Assembly (NCBI GenBank): GCA_019119285.1
Contig: DWXJ01000061.1
Location: 1-31,920 of the forward strand
Reading direction: 5' to 3'
From: Merdimonas faecigallinarum
Lineage (GTDB): Bacteria; Bacillota; Clostridia; Lachnospirales; Lachnospiraceae
DNA length: 31,920 bases
In this document: in pieces, positions 22,880-31,843 of the stretch
Numbering within the stretch: position 1 is the stretch's first letter
Layout of the letters: each line of letters starts with the position of its first letter
The notes under the pieces: generated by a model
Seen by the model: the letters and a program-made list of their open reading frames with translations, nothing else
Databases searched by the model: none
What the model was told of the DNA's origin: nothing
Position numbers and translations under genes: made by a program

Positions 22880-24984
22880 TTTTCTTTCCTCTCACCTAAT
22901 AATATCATAACAGAGCGCGCTCCGGCCAGCACCCGGTCGTTGCGGATCCATATCGCCAGCTCCCGGAACTCCTCTCCCTGCGCGCTGGTATTGACCTTCA
23001 TATACCATTTCAGGCCGTCCGGCAGCCCCGGAAGCTTTACTTCCACCGCCTCCCAGAAGGGATTGATGACCAGATAGACAATATCATCCTTCTTCCGCTT
23101 CGGATCATAGCAGGCAAACAGCACCGCCCCTGCCCTGCTTCCTTCCGCCGGCGCCATCCAGGGGATCTCACTGTGAATGCTCGTCTCCGGAAGCCCGCAG
23201 ACTGCCGGCACCTTCGTTCCGCGGACAGCCGGATGCTCCTTCCGGAACCGGATCATCTGGCGGAAGAACCGGTGGATTTCCGGGAACAACTCCAGTCTCT
23301 CCCAGTCAAGCCAGGAGATCTCATTATCCTGGCAGTAGGCATTATTATTGCCAAACTGGGTATTGCAGAATTCATCCCCCGCCAGGAACATGGGCGTTCC
23401 CCGGCTGGCGAACAGCACTGCACAGGCATTGCGGATCAGCCGCATCCTTAACTTTATAACTTCCGGATCTTTGGTATCCCCTTCCCAGCCGCAGTTCCAG
23501 CTCCGGTTGTCATTGGCGCCGTCTGTGTTCTCCCAGCCGTTGGCTTCATTGTGTTTCTGGTTATAAGAATACAGGTCATACAGCGTAAATCCATCGTGGC
23601 AGGTCAGGAAATTCACGGATGCGTGCGTTCCTCGGACAGCCGGATCATACAGATCTTTTGACCCTGTGATCCGCTCAAGCGCCGCGCCGGCGCACCACAG
23701 CCCGCCTTTTAAATATTCCCGCAGATCATCCCGGTAGCGCCCGTTCCACTCGCTCCAACGGCGGAAAGCGGGAAACGCTCCCACCTGATAGAGACCGCCC
23801 GCATCCCAGGCTTCCGCGATCAGCTTGGTGTCTGCCAGGATCGGATCACAGGCCAGCGCCTGCAAAAGCGGCGGCTTCTCCATGGGCGAGCCGTCCTCAT
23901 TCCTTCCCAGGATCGATGCCAGGTCAAACCGGAACCCGTCGATCCGGTAGGTGGTGACCCAGTAGCGCAGGCAGGAGACGATCATCTGCTGGACCACGGG
24001 ATGATTACAGTTCATGGTATTTCCGCAGCCGCTGAAATTATAATAATACCCTTCCGGCGTCAGCAGATAATAAATGTTATTGTCAAAGCCTTTAAAGGAT
24101 ATAAACGGCCCGTCTTCATTTCCTTCCGCCGTATGGTTGAACACCACATCCAGGATCACTTCGATCCCGTTTTCATGGAGCGCCCGGACCAGCTGCTTAA
24201 ACTCCAGCCCCTCCTGGTTATATTCCACCGCAGAGGCGTAACTGGTGTTGGGCGCAAAAAAGCTGACCGTATTATATCCCCAGTAATTCAGCACCTCTTT
24301 CCCGTCCACGATCCTTCTGCCCGCCAGTTCGTCAAACTCAAAAACCGGCATCAGCTCAATGGCGTTGATCCCCAGCTTTTTCAGATACGGAATCTTCTCC
24401 CGGATGCCAAGAAATGTTCCCGGCGCAGTTACATCCTTTGCAAGCTTCGTAAATCCACGCACATGCATTTCGTAAATGATCATATCCTCCATGGGAATCT
24501 TCGGCTGTTTCAAAGCTCCCCAGTCGAAATTATTGCGCACCACCCGGGCCCGGTATCCGTCGTCGCTGACCTTTTTCCCCCAGGTGCTCTGTCCGGTGAC
24601 CGCTTTTGCATAAGGATCCAGCAGCACATGGCTTTTGTCAAACAAAAGCCCTTTTGCCGGGTCATAGGGTCCGTCCACCCGGTAGGCATACTCAAACTCT
24701 TCTACATTCAGCCCGAACACGATCATGGAATACACGTCGCCGATCCGGTAGTTTTCCGGAAAAGGCAGCACCGCATAGGGTTCGGACTCTTTCCTGTGAT
24801 AAAGAAGGAGCTCGCAGGATACTGCCCCGTGGGAATGGACCGTAAAATTCACCCCTCCGGGGATCGGTGAAGCTCCCTCATAGTCGTAAAACCCCGGACG
24901 CACCTCGTACTCGCCGATCCGGTCAAGCGCAAGCATATGTCTTGCTTCTCCTTCGTGCAACAATTGCTCCGCATCTGCCGCCAT
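22876..24984 (-). CDS. Glycogen debranching enzyme/isoamylase-type (GH13)
   Basis: A 702-aa alpha-glucan debranching enzyme that hydrolyses alpha-1,6 branch points. An N-terminal CBM48-like domain (about 28-140) is followed by the GH13 barrel with ILDVVFNHTAEG (region I, 277-288), the nucleophile D354 in FRFDLAS, the acid/base E391 in IAEAWDAGG, and H463-D464 in LTCHDGFTL. The length and these regions fit GlgX/TreX-type enzymes. AGGAGG lies 6 nt before ATG 24984. It comes 18 bp after the TSUP permease and overlaps the next gene by 4 nt. No other glycogen gene is nearby, so its company here is unusual. Confidence 0.93.
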   Translation of the reverse strand: MAADAEQLLHEGEARHMLALDRIGEYEVRPGFYDYEGASPIPGGVNFTVHSHGAVSCELLLYHRKESEPYAVLPFPENYRIGDVYSMIVFGLNVEEFEYAYRVDGPYDPAKGLLFDKSHVLLDPYAKAVTGQSTWGKKVSDDGYRARVVRNNFDWGALKQPKIPMEDMIIYEMHVRGFTKLAKDVTAPGTFLGIREKIPYLKKLGINAIELMPVFEFDELAGRRIVDGKEVLNYWGYNTVSFFAPNTSYASAVEYNQEGLEFKQLVRALHENGIEVILDVVFNHTAEGNEDGPFISFKGFDNNIYYLLTPEGYYYNFSGCGNTMNCNHPVVQQMIVSCLRYWVTTYRIDGFRFDLASILGRNEDGSPMEKPPLLQALACDPILADTKLIAEAWDAGGLYQVGAFPAFRRWSEWNGRYRDDLREYLKGGLWCAGAALERITGSKDLYDPAVRGTHASVNFLTCHDGFTLYDLYSYNQKHNEANGWENTDGANDNRSWNCGWEGDTKDPEVIKLRMRLIRNACAVLFASRGTPMFLAGDEFCNTQFGNNNAYCQDNEISWLDWERLELFPEIHRFFRQMIRFRKEHPAVRGTKVPAVCGLPETSIHSEIPWMAPAEGSRAGAVLFACYDPKRKKDDIVYLVINPFWEAVEVKLPGLPDGLKWYMKVNTSAQGEEFRELAIWIRNDRVLAGARSVMILLGERKEK

Positions 24985-25002
24985 ACCATCCCTCCTTTTT
25001 GT

Positions 25003-25803
25003 CTATCCCAGGACTCCGGAAAACTTCAGCGCATTATAAATGTTGATCAGCACGATCACACCCATCAGAAAGATAAAGAGCTTGTCCACTCCCCGCTCGC
25101 TGATCTTCTTATTGATCTTGCTTCCGATGGTTCCTCCCAGGATCCCGCCTGCGATCATAAAGACCAGATATGAAATCTCCATCTCCGGGATATTTCCTGT
25201 TGCAAACGTCTGCACCAGACTTGTGATCTGGGAAAACATGATGATATACAGAGAACTGAGCGCCGCGTCTTTTGTTCCCATGGAAAAGAAATATCCCAGT
25301 ACCATCAGATTGATCGGCCCTCCGCCGATCCCCAGAAAACTGGACATCACTCCCAGCGCCAGACCGATCCCCACACAGATCCAAAGCTGGCTGCAGGTTC
25401 TGGTGTGGATCTTCTCTTTACAGACCGTATAGATCAGCGTCGCCAGAGTGATCAGGATCAGTACCACCGCCTGGGTAAACCCAACCATCTCTTCGTTTCC
25501 GGAAGCCTCTTTTAGGGATTCAAACAGAACCTTTCCAGCCACGCCTCCAAAAGCCGCGCCCAGAGCCAGGGCCGTAGAAATCTTCAGATCGATCTTCGCT
25601 GCCCCGGAGCGCATGTTCCGGTATACAGAAACCACGGTCATACACAGCACCGTACAGCCGGAAAGAAAACTGATGCTGCTTACACTCATGATCCCCATCG
25701 CGTCCAGCACCGGCTTAATGATCACGCCTCCGCCGATCCCGCAGATAGACCCTGCCCCGCAGGATAAAATACTGACCGCAAAAAATAACACTATCATTCC
25801 CAT
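25003..25803 (-). CDS. TSUP (TauE/SafE) family membrane permease
   Basis: A 266-aa membrane protein with about eight hydrophobic segments and the duplicated family motif: AGSICGIGGGVIIKPVLDAMG near the N-terminus and SSFLGIGGGPINLMVLGYF in the second half. Members move sulfite, sulfonates, sulfate or other organic anions across the membrane. The ribosome site before ATG 25803 is weak (AAAGG, ~14 nt away). First gene of its operon. The divergent neighbour is a sulfatase, so export of sulfate or sulfite released from glycans is an attractive but unproven role. Confidence 0.9.
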   Translation of the reverse strand: MGMIVLFFAVSILSCGAGSICGIGGGVIIKPVLDAMGIMSVSSISFLSGCTVLCMTVVSVYRNMRSGAAKIDLKISTALALGAAFGGVAGKVLFESLKEASGNEEMVGFTQAVVLILITLATLIYTVCKEKIHTRTCSQLWICVGIGLALGVMSSFLGIGGGPINLMVLGYFFSMGTKDAALSSLYIIMFSQITSLVQTFATGNIPEMEISYLVFMIAGGILGGTIGSKINKKISERGVDKLFIFLMGVIVLINIYNALKFSGVLG

Positions 25804-25844
25804 ATCTTCATCATTAACCTTTCTTTTTCCTACATTGTATCACT

Positions 25845-25850
25845 ATTATA
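25845..25850 (-). promoter_or_regulatory. -10 box of the TSUP operon
   Basis: Minus-strand TATAAT, about 42 bp upstream of the TSUP start codon. No clear -35 is visible, so activator dependence is possible. Confidence 0.4.
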
Positions 25851-25974
25851 CCTTGTTTTCTCCTTTTCATCTACCCCGCTGCTTGCTTTTCCCTGTTGAA
25901 TGTATTATTGTGTAATTACCAGAAGAAAAAAGCAATATCATAGATTCATTGTAAAAAATCAAAGGAGACCAGCT

Positions 25975-27435
25975 ATGAAACAGCCTAATATTATATTGAT
26001 CATGACCGACCAGCTCCGGGGCGACGCCCTTGGCTATGCCGGTCATCCAGACGTAAAAACGCCTTATCTGGATACTCTGGCTTCAAAGGGCGTGGTTTTT
26101 GACCGCGCCTACAGCGCCTGCCCCAGCTGCATTGCCGCCCGGGCGGCCCTGCACACCGGCATGGAGCAGAGCCATCACGGAAGAGTCGGCTACGAAGACA
26201 ACATTCCCTGGAACTACTCCCATACGATAGCAGGAGAATTATCCAAGGCCGGATATTATACCCAGTGCGTTGGAAAAATGCATGTGCATCCGTTAAGAAA
26301 TTATCTGGGCTTCCACAATGTGGACCTGCATGACGGTTATCTCCACTGTGCCCGTTATGCCAGTGTTCCTTATCAGGAATCCCAGTTTGTGGCAGACGAC
26401 TATTTCCACTGGCTTAAGCAGGAACTGGGCGCAGACGCAGACGTTACCGATACCGGCATTGACTGCAACAGCTTTCTTGCAAGGCCCTGGACCCATGAAG
26501 AAAAATACCATCCCACCAACTGGGTTACCGACCGGTGCCTTGACTTTCTGCGGCGCAGGGATCCCAGGAAGCCTTTCTTCCTGATGGCCTCCTACCTGCG
26601 GCCTCACCCGCCTTTTGACGCGCCGTCCCATTACTTTGATCTTTATAAGGATAAAGATCTACGAAAGCCCTTCGTCGGCACCTGGGAAACGACAGAGGAC
26701 CTGGAAAAGAACGGCCGGATCTTTGATTCCAAAACCGGACCTCTGGATCCGGAACTGGCCCGCCAGGCCCAGATCGGCTACTATGCCTGCATTACGCATC
26801 TGGATCACCAGATCGGACGTCTGATCATGGCCCTGATCGAGCAGGAACTTTACGATGATTCTGTCATCGTCTTTACCGCTGATCACGGCGAAGAGCTCTG
26901 TGACCATCACATGTTCCGCAAATCCAGACCTTATGAGGGAAGCTGCCGGATCCCGCTTTTGATCGCCGCCGGAAAGAACGCGCTTCCGGAGATCAAAGCC
27001 CACAGTATCTGCCACAGCGTTGTGGAATTAAGAGACGTCATGCCCACGCTCCTTGCCATGGCAGGAGCCCCGGTTCCGGACAGCGTGGACGGCCATGAAC
27101 TTCTTTCACTGGCCAGAGATCCCAAAAAGACGGTACGCCCCTGGCTCCACGGAGAGCATTCCTACGGGGAATATTCCAATCACTGGATCGTCACAGAAAC
27201 AGACAAATTCATCTGGCATTCTGTCACAGGCAGGGAACAGTATTTCTGCCTGACAGAAGATCCCCATGAACTGACTGATAAGATCCATGACCCGGCATGC
27301 ATGGAGCGCATTGATACGCTCCGCTCCTTCCTGATCCAGTCCCTGACCGGACGCCCGGAAGGATTTACCGATGGAAAACGGCTGATCCCGGGACGGCCCT
27401 ATCCGCCCACCATGGCAGGCGCCACTAAGGCCTGA
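25975..27435 (+). CDS. Cys-type sulfatase
   Basis: A 486-aa type I sulfatase of the alkaline-phosphatase fold. The maturation motif is C52-I-A-A-R56-AALHTG, the CXAXR variant of CXPXR; C52 would be turned into formylglycine, the catalytic residue. Other conserved parts are NIILIMTDQLRGD with a metal-binding Asp, GKMHVHP, and FTADHGEELCDHHMFRKSRPYEGS with the D-H metal ligands. ATG 25975 has AAAGGAG 8-9 nt upstream; a longer frame starting at 25900 lacks a ribosome site. No signal peptide, so it probably works in the cytoplasm on imported sulfated saccharides. The maturase needed for a Cys-type enzyme in an anaerobe is encoded 900 bp downstream on the other strand. Confidence 0.94.
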   Translation: MKQPNIILIMTDQLRGDALGYAGHPDVKTPYLDTLASKGVVFDRAYSACPSCIAARAALHTGMEQSHHGRVGYEDNIPWNYSHTIAGELSKAGYYTQCVGKMHVHPLRNYLGFHNVDLHDGYLHCARYASVPYQESQFVADDYFHWLKQELGADADVTDTGIDCNSFLARPWTHEEKYHPTNWVTDRCLDFLRRRDPRKPFFLMASYLRPHPPFDAPSHYFDLYKDKDLRKPFVGTWETTEDLEKNGRIFDSKTGPLDPELARQAQIGYYACITHLDHQIGRLIMALIEQELYDDSVIVFTADHGEELCDHHMFRKSRPYEGSCRIPLLIAAGKNALPEIKAHSICHSVVELRDVMPTLLAMAGAPVPDSVDGHELLSLARDPKKTVRPWLHGEHSYGEYSNHWIVTETDKFIWHSVTGREQYFCLTEDPHELTDKIHDPACMERIDTLRSFLIQSLTGRPEGFTDGKRLIPGRPYPPTMAGATKA

Positions 27436-27455
27436 TGACTCTGTTTCCAGTCATC
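27434..27455 (+). other. Intercistronic hairpin between sulfatase and AraC gene
   Basis: A 7-bp stem GATGACT/AGTCATC with an 8-base loop overlaps the sulfatase stop codon. There is no T run, so it may protect or process mRNA rather than terminate transcription. Confidence 0.35.
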
Positions 27456-27490
27456 GGTCCCGCCTGTCACACCTGAGAAGGAGAACGCTT

Positions 27491-28327
27491 ATGAGCCACA
27501 GACAATATGTTGTACAAACCACAGACGTAGAAAAACTGAATGTCCGTCTTCTATCCATTTCTTTTTCCAAAGACGAAAAGGACTGGAGAAGCGTTCTCCA
27601 CACCCACCCGTTTACGGAATTGTTTTTTGTGGTGGCAGGAGAAGGAAAATTTCTCTTCCGGGAGAAATCCTACCAGATCAAGACCGGCGACCTTGTCATC
27701 ATCCCTCCCTACATGGAGCACACCGAACAGTCCACCCGCAACACGCCTTTGCAGTATTATGTCATCGGCCTGGAAGGAATCTCCTTTCAGCCGGAGTCCG
27801 GCAAGGGCGGCGTGCAGGTTTTCTGTAACTTTGACAATCTGTCCCTGATCTCCGACCTGTTTGCCCAGATGCTCTACGAAGTCCGCAACCAGTCCTACGG
27901 ATCAGACAAGATCTGCCAGAATCTTCTGGAGGTTCTGATCCTCCGGATCATCCGGTCCCAGCATCTGATCCCGGTGGCTATTTCCCCCACCCATATGACC
28001 AAAGAATGCGCCCAGATCAAAGAATATCTGGACGCAAATTATGCAGATCAGATCACTTTGGATACTCTGACCGAACTGACCCATATGAATAAATATTATA
28101 TGGCGCACTCGTTTGCCAGATATACCGGCCAGTCGCCCATCCAGTACCTGAACCAGCGCCGGCTGCAGGCTGCCTGCACGCTTCTTGAGGACACGGATCA
28201 TTCCATTTCCTCTATTGCAGAATCTGTGGGATTTTCCTCCCAGTCCTACTTTACGCAGGCATTCCGCAAGAAATACGGCACAACGCCCATCCGTTACAGG
28301 CAGGAAAACCGCGCCGCCGCAGACTAG
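27491..28327 (+). CDS. AraC-family regulator with N-terminal cupin domain
   Basis: A 278-aa transcription regulator. Residues 1-120 form a cupin ligand-binding domain (HTHPFTELFFVVAGEGKFLF, GDLVIIPPYMEHTEQ), the typical sugar sensor. The C-terminal ~100 residues are the double helix-turn-helix of AraC/XylS: DQITLDTLTELTHMNKYYMAHSFARYTGQSPIQYLNQRRL and SISSIAESVGFSSQSYFTQAFRKKYGTTPIRYR. AAGGAG lies before ATG 27491. It follows the sulfatase by 55 bp in the same direction and is the likely activator of the local glycan genes; the inducer is unknown. Its stop codon is shared with the oppositely oriented maturase gene. Confidence 0.94.
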   Translation: MSHRQYVVQTTDVEKLNVRLLSISFSKDEKDWRSVLHTHPFTELFFVVAGEGKFLFREKSYQIKTGDLVIIPPYMEHTEQSTRNTPLQYYVIGLEGISFQPESGKGGVQVFCNFDNLSLISDLFAQMLYEVRNQSYGSDKICQNLLEVLILRIIRSQHLIPVAISPTHMTKECAQIKEYLDANYADQITLDTLTELTHMNKYYMAHSFARYTGQSPIQYLNQRRLQAACTLLEDTDHSISSIAESVGFSSQSYFTQAFRKKYGTTPIRYRQENRAAAD

Positions 28328-29454
28328 ATCCGTCCCCGGCTTCTTACGTCCGCCAGCAGTTCCAGCCTGCTCTCCGCATAGGCGAAAAATCCCTGAAATG
28401 CTTCACAGTAATAATTCTTCTCTCTGCCATCGATCCGATAGCAGTCTCTTCTACAGCCGCCCCTGCACAGAGGATACCACCGGCAGCCGGGGCATCTGTC
28501 ATCACGTTTCCCGGCCGCTTCAAAGAATGAACCTTTCTCCTTCGCATTTGCCTTTTGCTGCAGGAACTCAAAGGTCAGTTCCGGATCCGTAAGATTTCCC
28601 ATCTGATATTCGTCCAGTGCATAAAAATCACAGGGATATACCGTCCCGTCGCTCTCGATCACATTCTGCATGCTGCACTGTCCGTACATGCTGCAGGCCT
28701 CCGGCTGTCCGCCCAGCAGTATATCCACATAATTTTCAAATTGCCTGAGATACACAGGCACTCCCTTTACCTTGTCCTCATACCACAGATCGAACAGTTT
28801 TTTCAGCGCTTCTTCATAAAGAGCCGGCGTCAGCGAATAGGGTTCCTTTCCCCTGCGCTCTCCCAGTGGATCCAGGCAGGGGATATACTGCTGGTACAGA
28901 TACCCTTTCCGCATAAAAAACCGGTAAATGGCCTCGATCCTGGCGGCAGTCTCTGCGGTCAGCACGCACAGGATATGAAAAGGAATCTCTTCCTGCTTCA
29001 GTCTCTGCGCCGTATCAAACACTTCGGAAAAGGTTCCCTCTCCGTCTCTTCCTCTCCTGTTTTCATCGTGGGTTTTCCGGACTCCGTCCATGGATATTCC
29101 CACCAGGGTACGGGTCTTTTTTAAAAATCTCATCCACGCCTCATCAAGAAGCGTGCCATTGGTCTGCAGCGTATAATACACCTGCTGGTCCGGCTTTTTC
29201 AGCTTTTCCACCCAGGTATAAAACCTTTCAAAAAAAGGCAGACCTGCCAGTGCCGGCTCCCCTCCCTGGAAGCCGAACACGCAGGTCTGCGCCGCTGCAA
29301 GTGCTTTTTCTATTACGATCTTTGCCGTCTCTTCTGTCATCCGCCCGCAGTCTCCCATCTGGCGGTGCCCGGCCTCATCCATATAAAAACAATAACGGCA
29401 GGCCAGGTTACAGGCAGAAGAAACCGGTTTGATCAGCAGCTGCAATTCTTTCAT
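28324..29454 (-). CDS. Anaerobic sulfatase-maturating enzyme (radical SAM/SPASM)
   Basis: A 376-aa anSME, the normal length. It oxidises the active-site Cys (or Ser) of a sulfatase to formylglycine using S-adenosylmethionine. C15-x3-C19-x2-C22 (CNLACRYC, followed by FYMDE) binds the radical-SAM cluster; FGFQGGEP follows; the SPASM region carries auxiliary-cluster cysteines in CSMYGQCSMQ, TVYPCDFYALDEYQMGNL and DRCPGCRWYPLCRGGCRRDC. It lies 15 bp after the GH112 gene in the same direction, so it is probably co-transcribed with the phosphorylase rather than with its sulfatase substrate, which sits on the opposite strand. The last base of its stop and that of the AraC gene overlap in CTAG. Confidence 0.95.
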   Translation of the reverse strand: MKELQLLIKPVSSACNLACRYCFYMDEAGHRQMGDCGRMTEETAKIVIEKALAAAQTCVFGFQGGEPALAGLPFFERFYTWVEKLKKPDQQVYYTLQTNGTLLDEAWMRFLKKTRTLVGISMDGVRKTHDENRRGRDGEGTFSEVFDTAQRLKQEEIPFHILCVLTAETAARIEAIYRFFMRKGYLYQQYIPCLDPLGERRGKEPYSLTPALYEEALKKLFDLWYEDKVKGVPVYLRQFENYVDILLGGQPEACSMYGQCSMQNVIESDGTVYPCDFYALDEYQMGNLTDPELTFEFLQQKANAKEKGSFFEAAGKRDDRCPGCRWYPLCRGGCRRDCYRIDGREKNYYCEAFQGFFAYAESRLELLADVRSRGRI

Positions 29455-29469
29455 TGGATCCCTCTTCTT

Positions 29470-31632
29470 TTAGATCTCATACCAGTAGATACCGTTTGCC
29501 TCCAGGTCAAGGTCAAAGCTTGTGCCGTCTCCCTTGTACACGGTTGTGCTCTGCGGCTCATAGGTATTATTTACTACACAGTATTTTCCGTTCTTCACAT
29601 AAGCGTGCACTTCTACATTGTAGTTGGTGCTGAACCACTTGTGAAGGTTGTCCTCGTCATGGGAAGCCCAGAGGATCGCACGGTACAGCACGCGGCTGTT
29701 CTCAAAGCTGTAGGGCAGTCCGCTGATGTAAACGCTGCGGCCGCCGCCAAACTCCTTCACCGCCATCTGCACTTCTCTGTCTTTCTGGGAAAGAATGGTC
29801 GTTCCTTCGTAGGCGTAGATATTTTTCTTGCCTTCTCCGAAATCCACCTCTCCTTTGCAGTCCTCGGTGATAAAATGCGCGTGTTCCTCCCAGTTGTATT
29901 TGTCCACATTCAGGGTGAATCCGTTTTCTTCTTCCACACCCATCACAGTGGCAAGCTGGAAGAAATGTCCTTCGTGCTGATGAGCCGCCGGCTCGCCCAC
30001 ACCGATGAAACCGCCGCCGTTATAGATAAACTTCTTCACTGCGGTAACAATAGTCTCGTCCGTCCAGTTCTCCCCGCCGGAGTAAGCGGTATCCGCATCT
30101 CCCACGTTCAGGATCACATCGATGTCGTCCAGGATATCCGGATTCCTGCGGATATCATCAAAGCTGATAAACTTCACGTCAAACGGCGCGCCGCTTAATG
30201 CCTCAATAATGCCTGCATAAGAATAATTCTGCTTATGGTAGATGGCGTGATGCACCATGTGGTTGCCCCAGGCCCGCATCTTGCCCCAGCAGTTTAAGAC
30301 TGCCACTTTCTTGATGCAGTAGGGGGTGGTTCCCTTGATATTATCATACAGGGTCCGGAACTCATCGCAGACGCTCTCTACATAGTCCACGAACTCCGGG
30401 AACTCCATGGCAAGCTTTAAGTAGCCGCCATATCCGATCCGGTCGATGGGCTTTCTAAGAATCGCCCTTCTCGCAGTTACCCAGTTCACCTTGGCCTCTT
30501 TCACCGGATCTCCGCCTTCATGGAACACATCCGGGAAGAAGTACGGAAGGAGACGTCCTTCTGTATATTTCACGCCGTCAATGTCGCTGATCAGACGAAG
30601 AGTGGAGCCGTTGCCCACACTTCCTACCACTGCGTCCAGGCCGACTTTCTTAAACTCGTCCATAAATGGTTCCATACCGATCCAGTGATCGCCCAGGAAC
30701 ATCATGGCTTCCTTGCCGCACTCATGCGTGATATCCACCATCTCTTTTGCCAGCTTTGTCACTTCTCTTCTCTGGAAATCCTGGAAATCCCGGAATTCTT
30801 TGGACGGGATACGATAGGTATTATTCATATATCCCTGGTCAATGATATATTCCGGACGGAACTTATATCCGACTTCCTTTTCAAACTGCTCCAGGATATA
30901 GGGGCTCACAGATGCGGAATATCCGTACCAGTCCACATATTTCTCCCGGGCCAGCTCATCGAAGATCAGCGTAAACTGATGGAAAAAGGTGGTATAGCGG
31001 ATTACGTCCACATGCGGGTTGTCCGCGATAAATTTCCGCAGACGCTCCATGGAATATTTTTGGGTTTTCGGCTGGCGCACATCAAAGGTGATCTGCTTTT
31101 CAAAATTGGTCCAGCCGTTAGTCACGGCATTGTACATATGCACCGGATCCCACATGATATATGCCAGGAAGCTGACAGTATAATCGTGGAATGCTTTTGC
31201 CCCGTGGATGGTCACATTTCCGGTCTCCCCGTCGTAAGTCCACTGGGATGCCGGGACAACTTCGCCTGTGGTGCGGTCGATCACTTCCCACCATCTTGTG
31301 ATGTCATCCCGGTCATTTACCTTTAACATGTCGGGATACAAATGATCCATCAGATGAACGGACAGCTCCTCATCCACAGCGGTATAAAAAGGTGTCATAA
31401 TATACATCTGCTGTATCTCATCCGGATTGGCTTTGGCCCACTCATTATCCTTTCTGGTTGTATAATAAGTGGAGTAGACTTTTGCGTCTACATGTTTGAG
31501 TTCCTCCGGATAATCGGTACCGTCGCAGTCGCGGATCGCATCCGCTCCCCAGCGTTCTACCAGTTCCAGAGTCTCCGGCACCACATCTACGTCTGTTGGA
31601 ATTGTAACTCTGCCTTTAGTCTGTGATTTCAC
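29470..31632 (-). CDS. 1,3-beta-galactosyl-N-acetylhexosamine phosphorylase (GH112)
   Basis: A 720-aa GH112 enzyme that splits galacto-N-biose or lacto-N-biose with phosphate into galactose-1-phosphate and GalNAc or GlcNAc in the cytoplasm, saving ATP. The N-terminal ~430 residues form the catalytic barrel; D315 in MFLGDHWIGMEPF aligns by position with the catalytic Asp of bifidobacterial GLNBP. NPHVDVIRYTTFFHQF and YGYSASVSP are family blocks. Start GTG 31632 has AAGGAG 7 nt upstream (an adjacent ATG is followed by a stop). Specificity for mucin core 1 (Gal-GalNAc) versus milk-type (Gal-GlcNAc) disaccharide cannot be decided here. It is next to an ABC permease and a sulfatase maturase. Confidence 0.96.
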   Translation of the reverse strand: MKSQTKGRVTIPTDVDVVPETLELVERWGADAIRDCDGTDYPEELKHVDAKVYSTYYTTRKDNEWAKANPDEIQQMYIMTPFYTAVDEELSVHLMDHLYPDMLKVNDRDDITRWWEVIDRTTGEVVPASQWTYDGETGNVTIHGAKAFHDYTVSFLAYIMWDPVHMYNAVTNGWTNFEKQITFDVRQPKTQKYSMERLRKFIADNPHVDVIRYTTFFHQFTLIFDELAREKYVDWYGYSASVSPYILEQFEKEVGYKFRPEYIIDQGYMNNTYRIPSKEFRDFQDFQRREVTKLAKEMVDITHECGKEAMMFLGDHWIGMEPFMDEFKKVGLDAVVGSVGNGSTLRLISDIDGVKYTEGRLLPYFFPDVFHEGGDPVKEAKVNWVTARRAILRKPIDRIGYGGYLKLAMEFPEFVDYVESVCDEFRTLYDNIKGTTPYCIKKVAVLNCWGKMRAWGNHMVHHAIYHKQNYSYAGIIEALSGAPFDVKFISFDDIRRNPDILDDIDVILNVGDADTAYSGGENWTDETIVTAVKKFIYNGGGFIGVGEPAAHQHEGHFFQLATVMGVEEENGFTLNVDKYNWEEHAHFITEDCKGEVDFGEGKKNIYAYEGTTILSQKDREVQMAVKEFGGGRSVYISGLPYSFENSRVLYRAILWASHDEDNLHKWFSTNYNVEVHAYVKNGKYCVVNNTYEPQSTTVYKGDGTSFDLDLEANGIYWYEI

Positions 31633-31663
31633 ATTGTTCTCCTTTCAATCTTGTATTCCGTCG

Positions 31664-31831
31664 TTACTTATATCTGCGATTGTAAATGAATAACAGGACC
31701 AGCAGTCCCACCAGCCCTGCAAGTTCCATGCAAAGGCCAGTGGCGCTGATATTCTTCTGTCCGATAAAGATCAGGGCGAGACAAACGATAAATACAATGA
31801 TCATGATCACATTTCTTACAACATTACTCAT
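31664..31831 (-). CDS. Small two-segment membrane protein (DUF6903-like)
   Basis: A 55-aa frame, MSNVVRNVIM..., too short for most gene callers. GGAGGAG lies 6-9 nt before ATG 31831. It holds two transmembrane helices (VIMIIVFIVCLALIFIG and MELAGLVGLLVLLFIY) and a basic C-terminus (NRRYK). The gene fits snugly between the ABC permease (12-bp gap) and the phosphorylase (31-bp gap), so it is very likely real. Small proteins of this layout next to sugar ABC permeases in gut Firmicutes are annotated DUF6903; that match is from memory. It may assist the transporter. Confidence 0.8.
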   Translation of the reverse strand: MSNVVRNVIMIIVFIVCLALIFIGQKNISATGLCMELAGLVGLLVLLFIYNRRYK

Positions 31832-31843
31832 TCTCTTCTCCTC

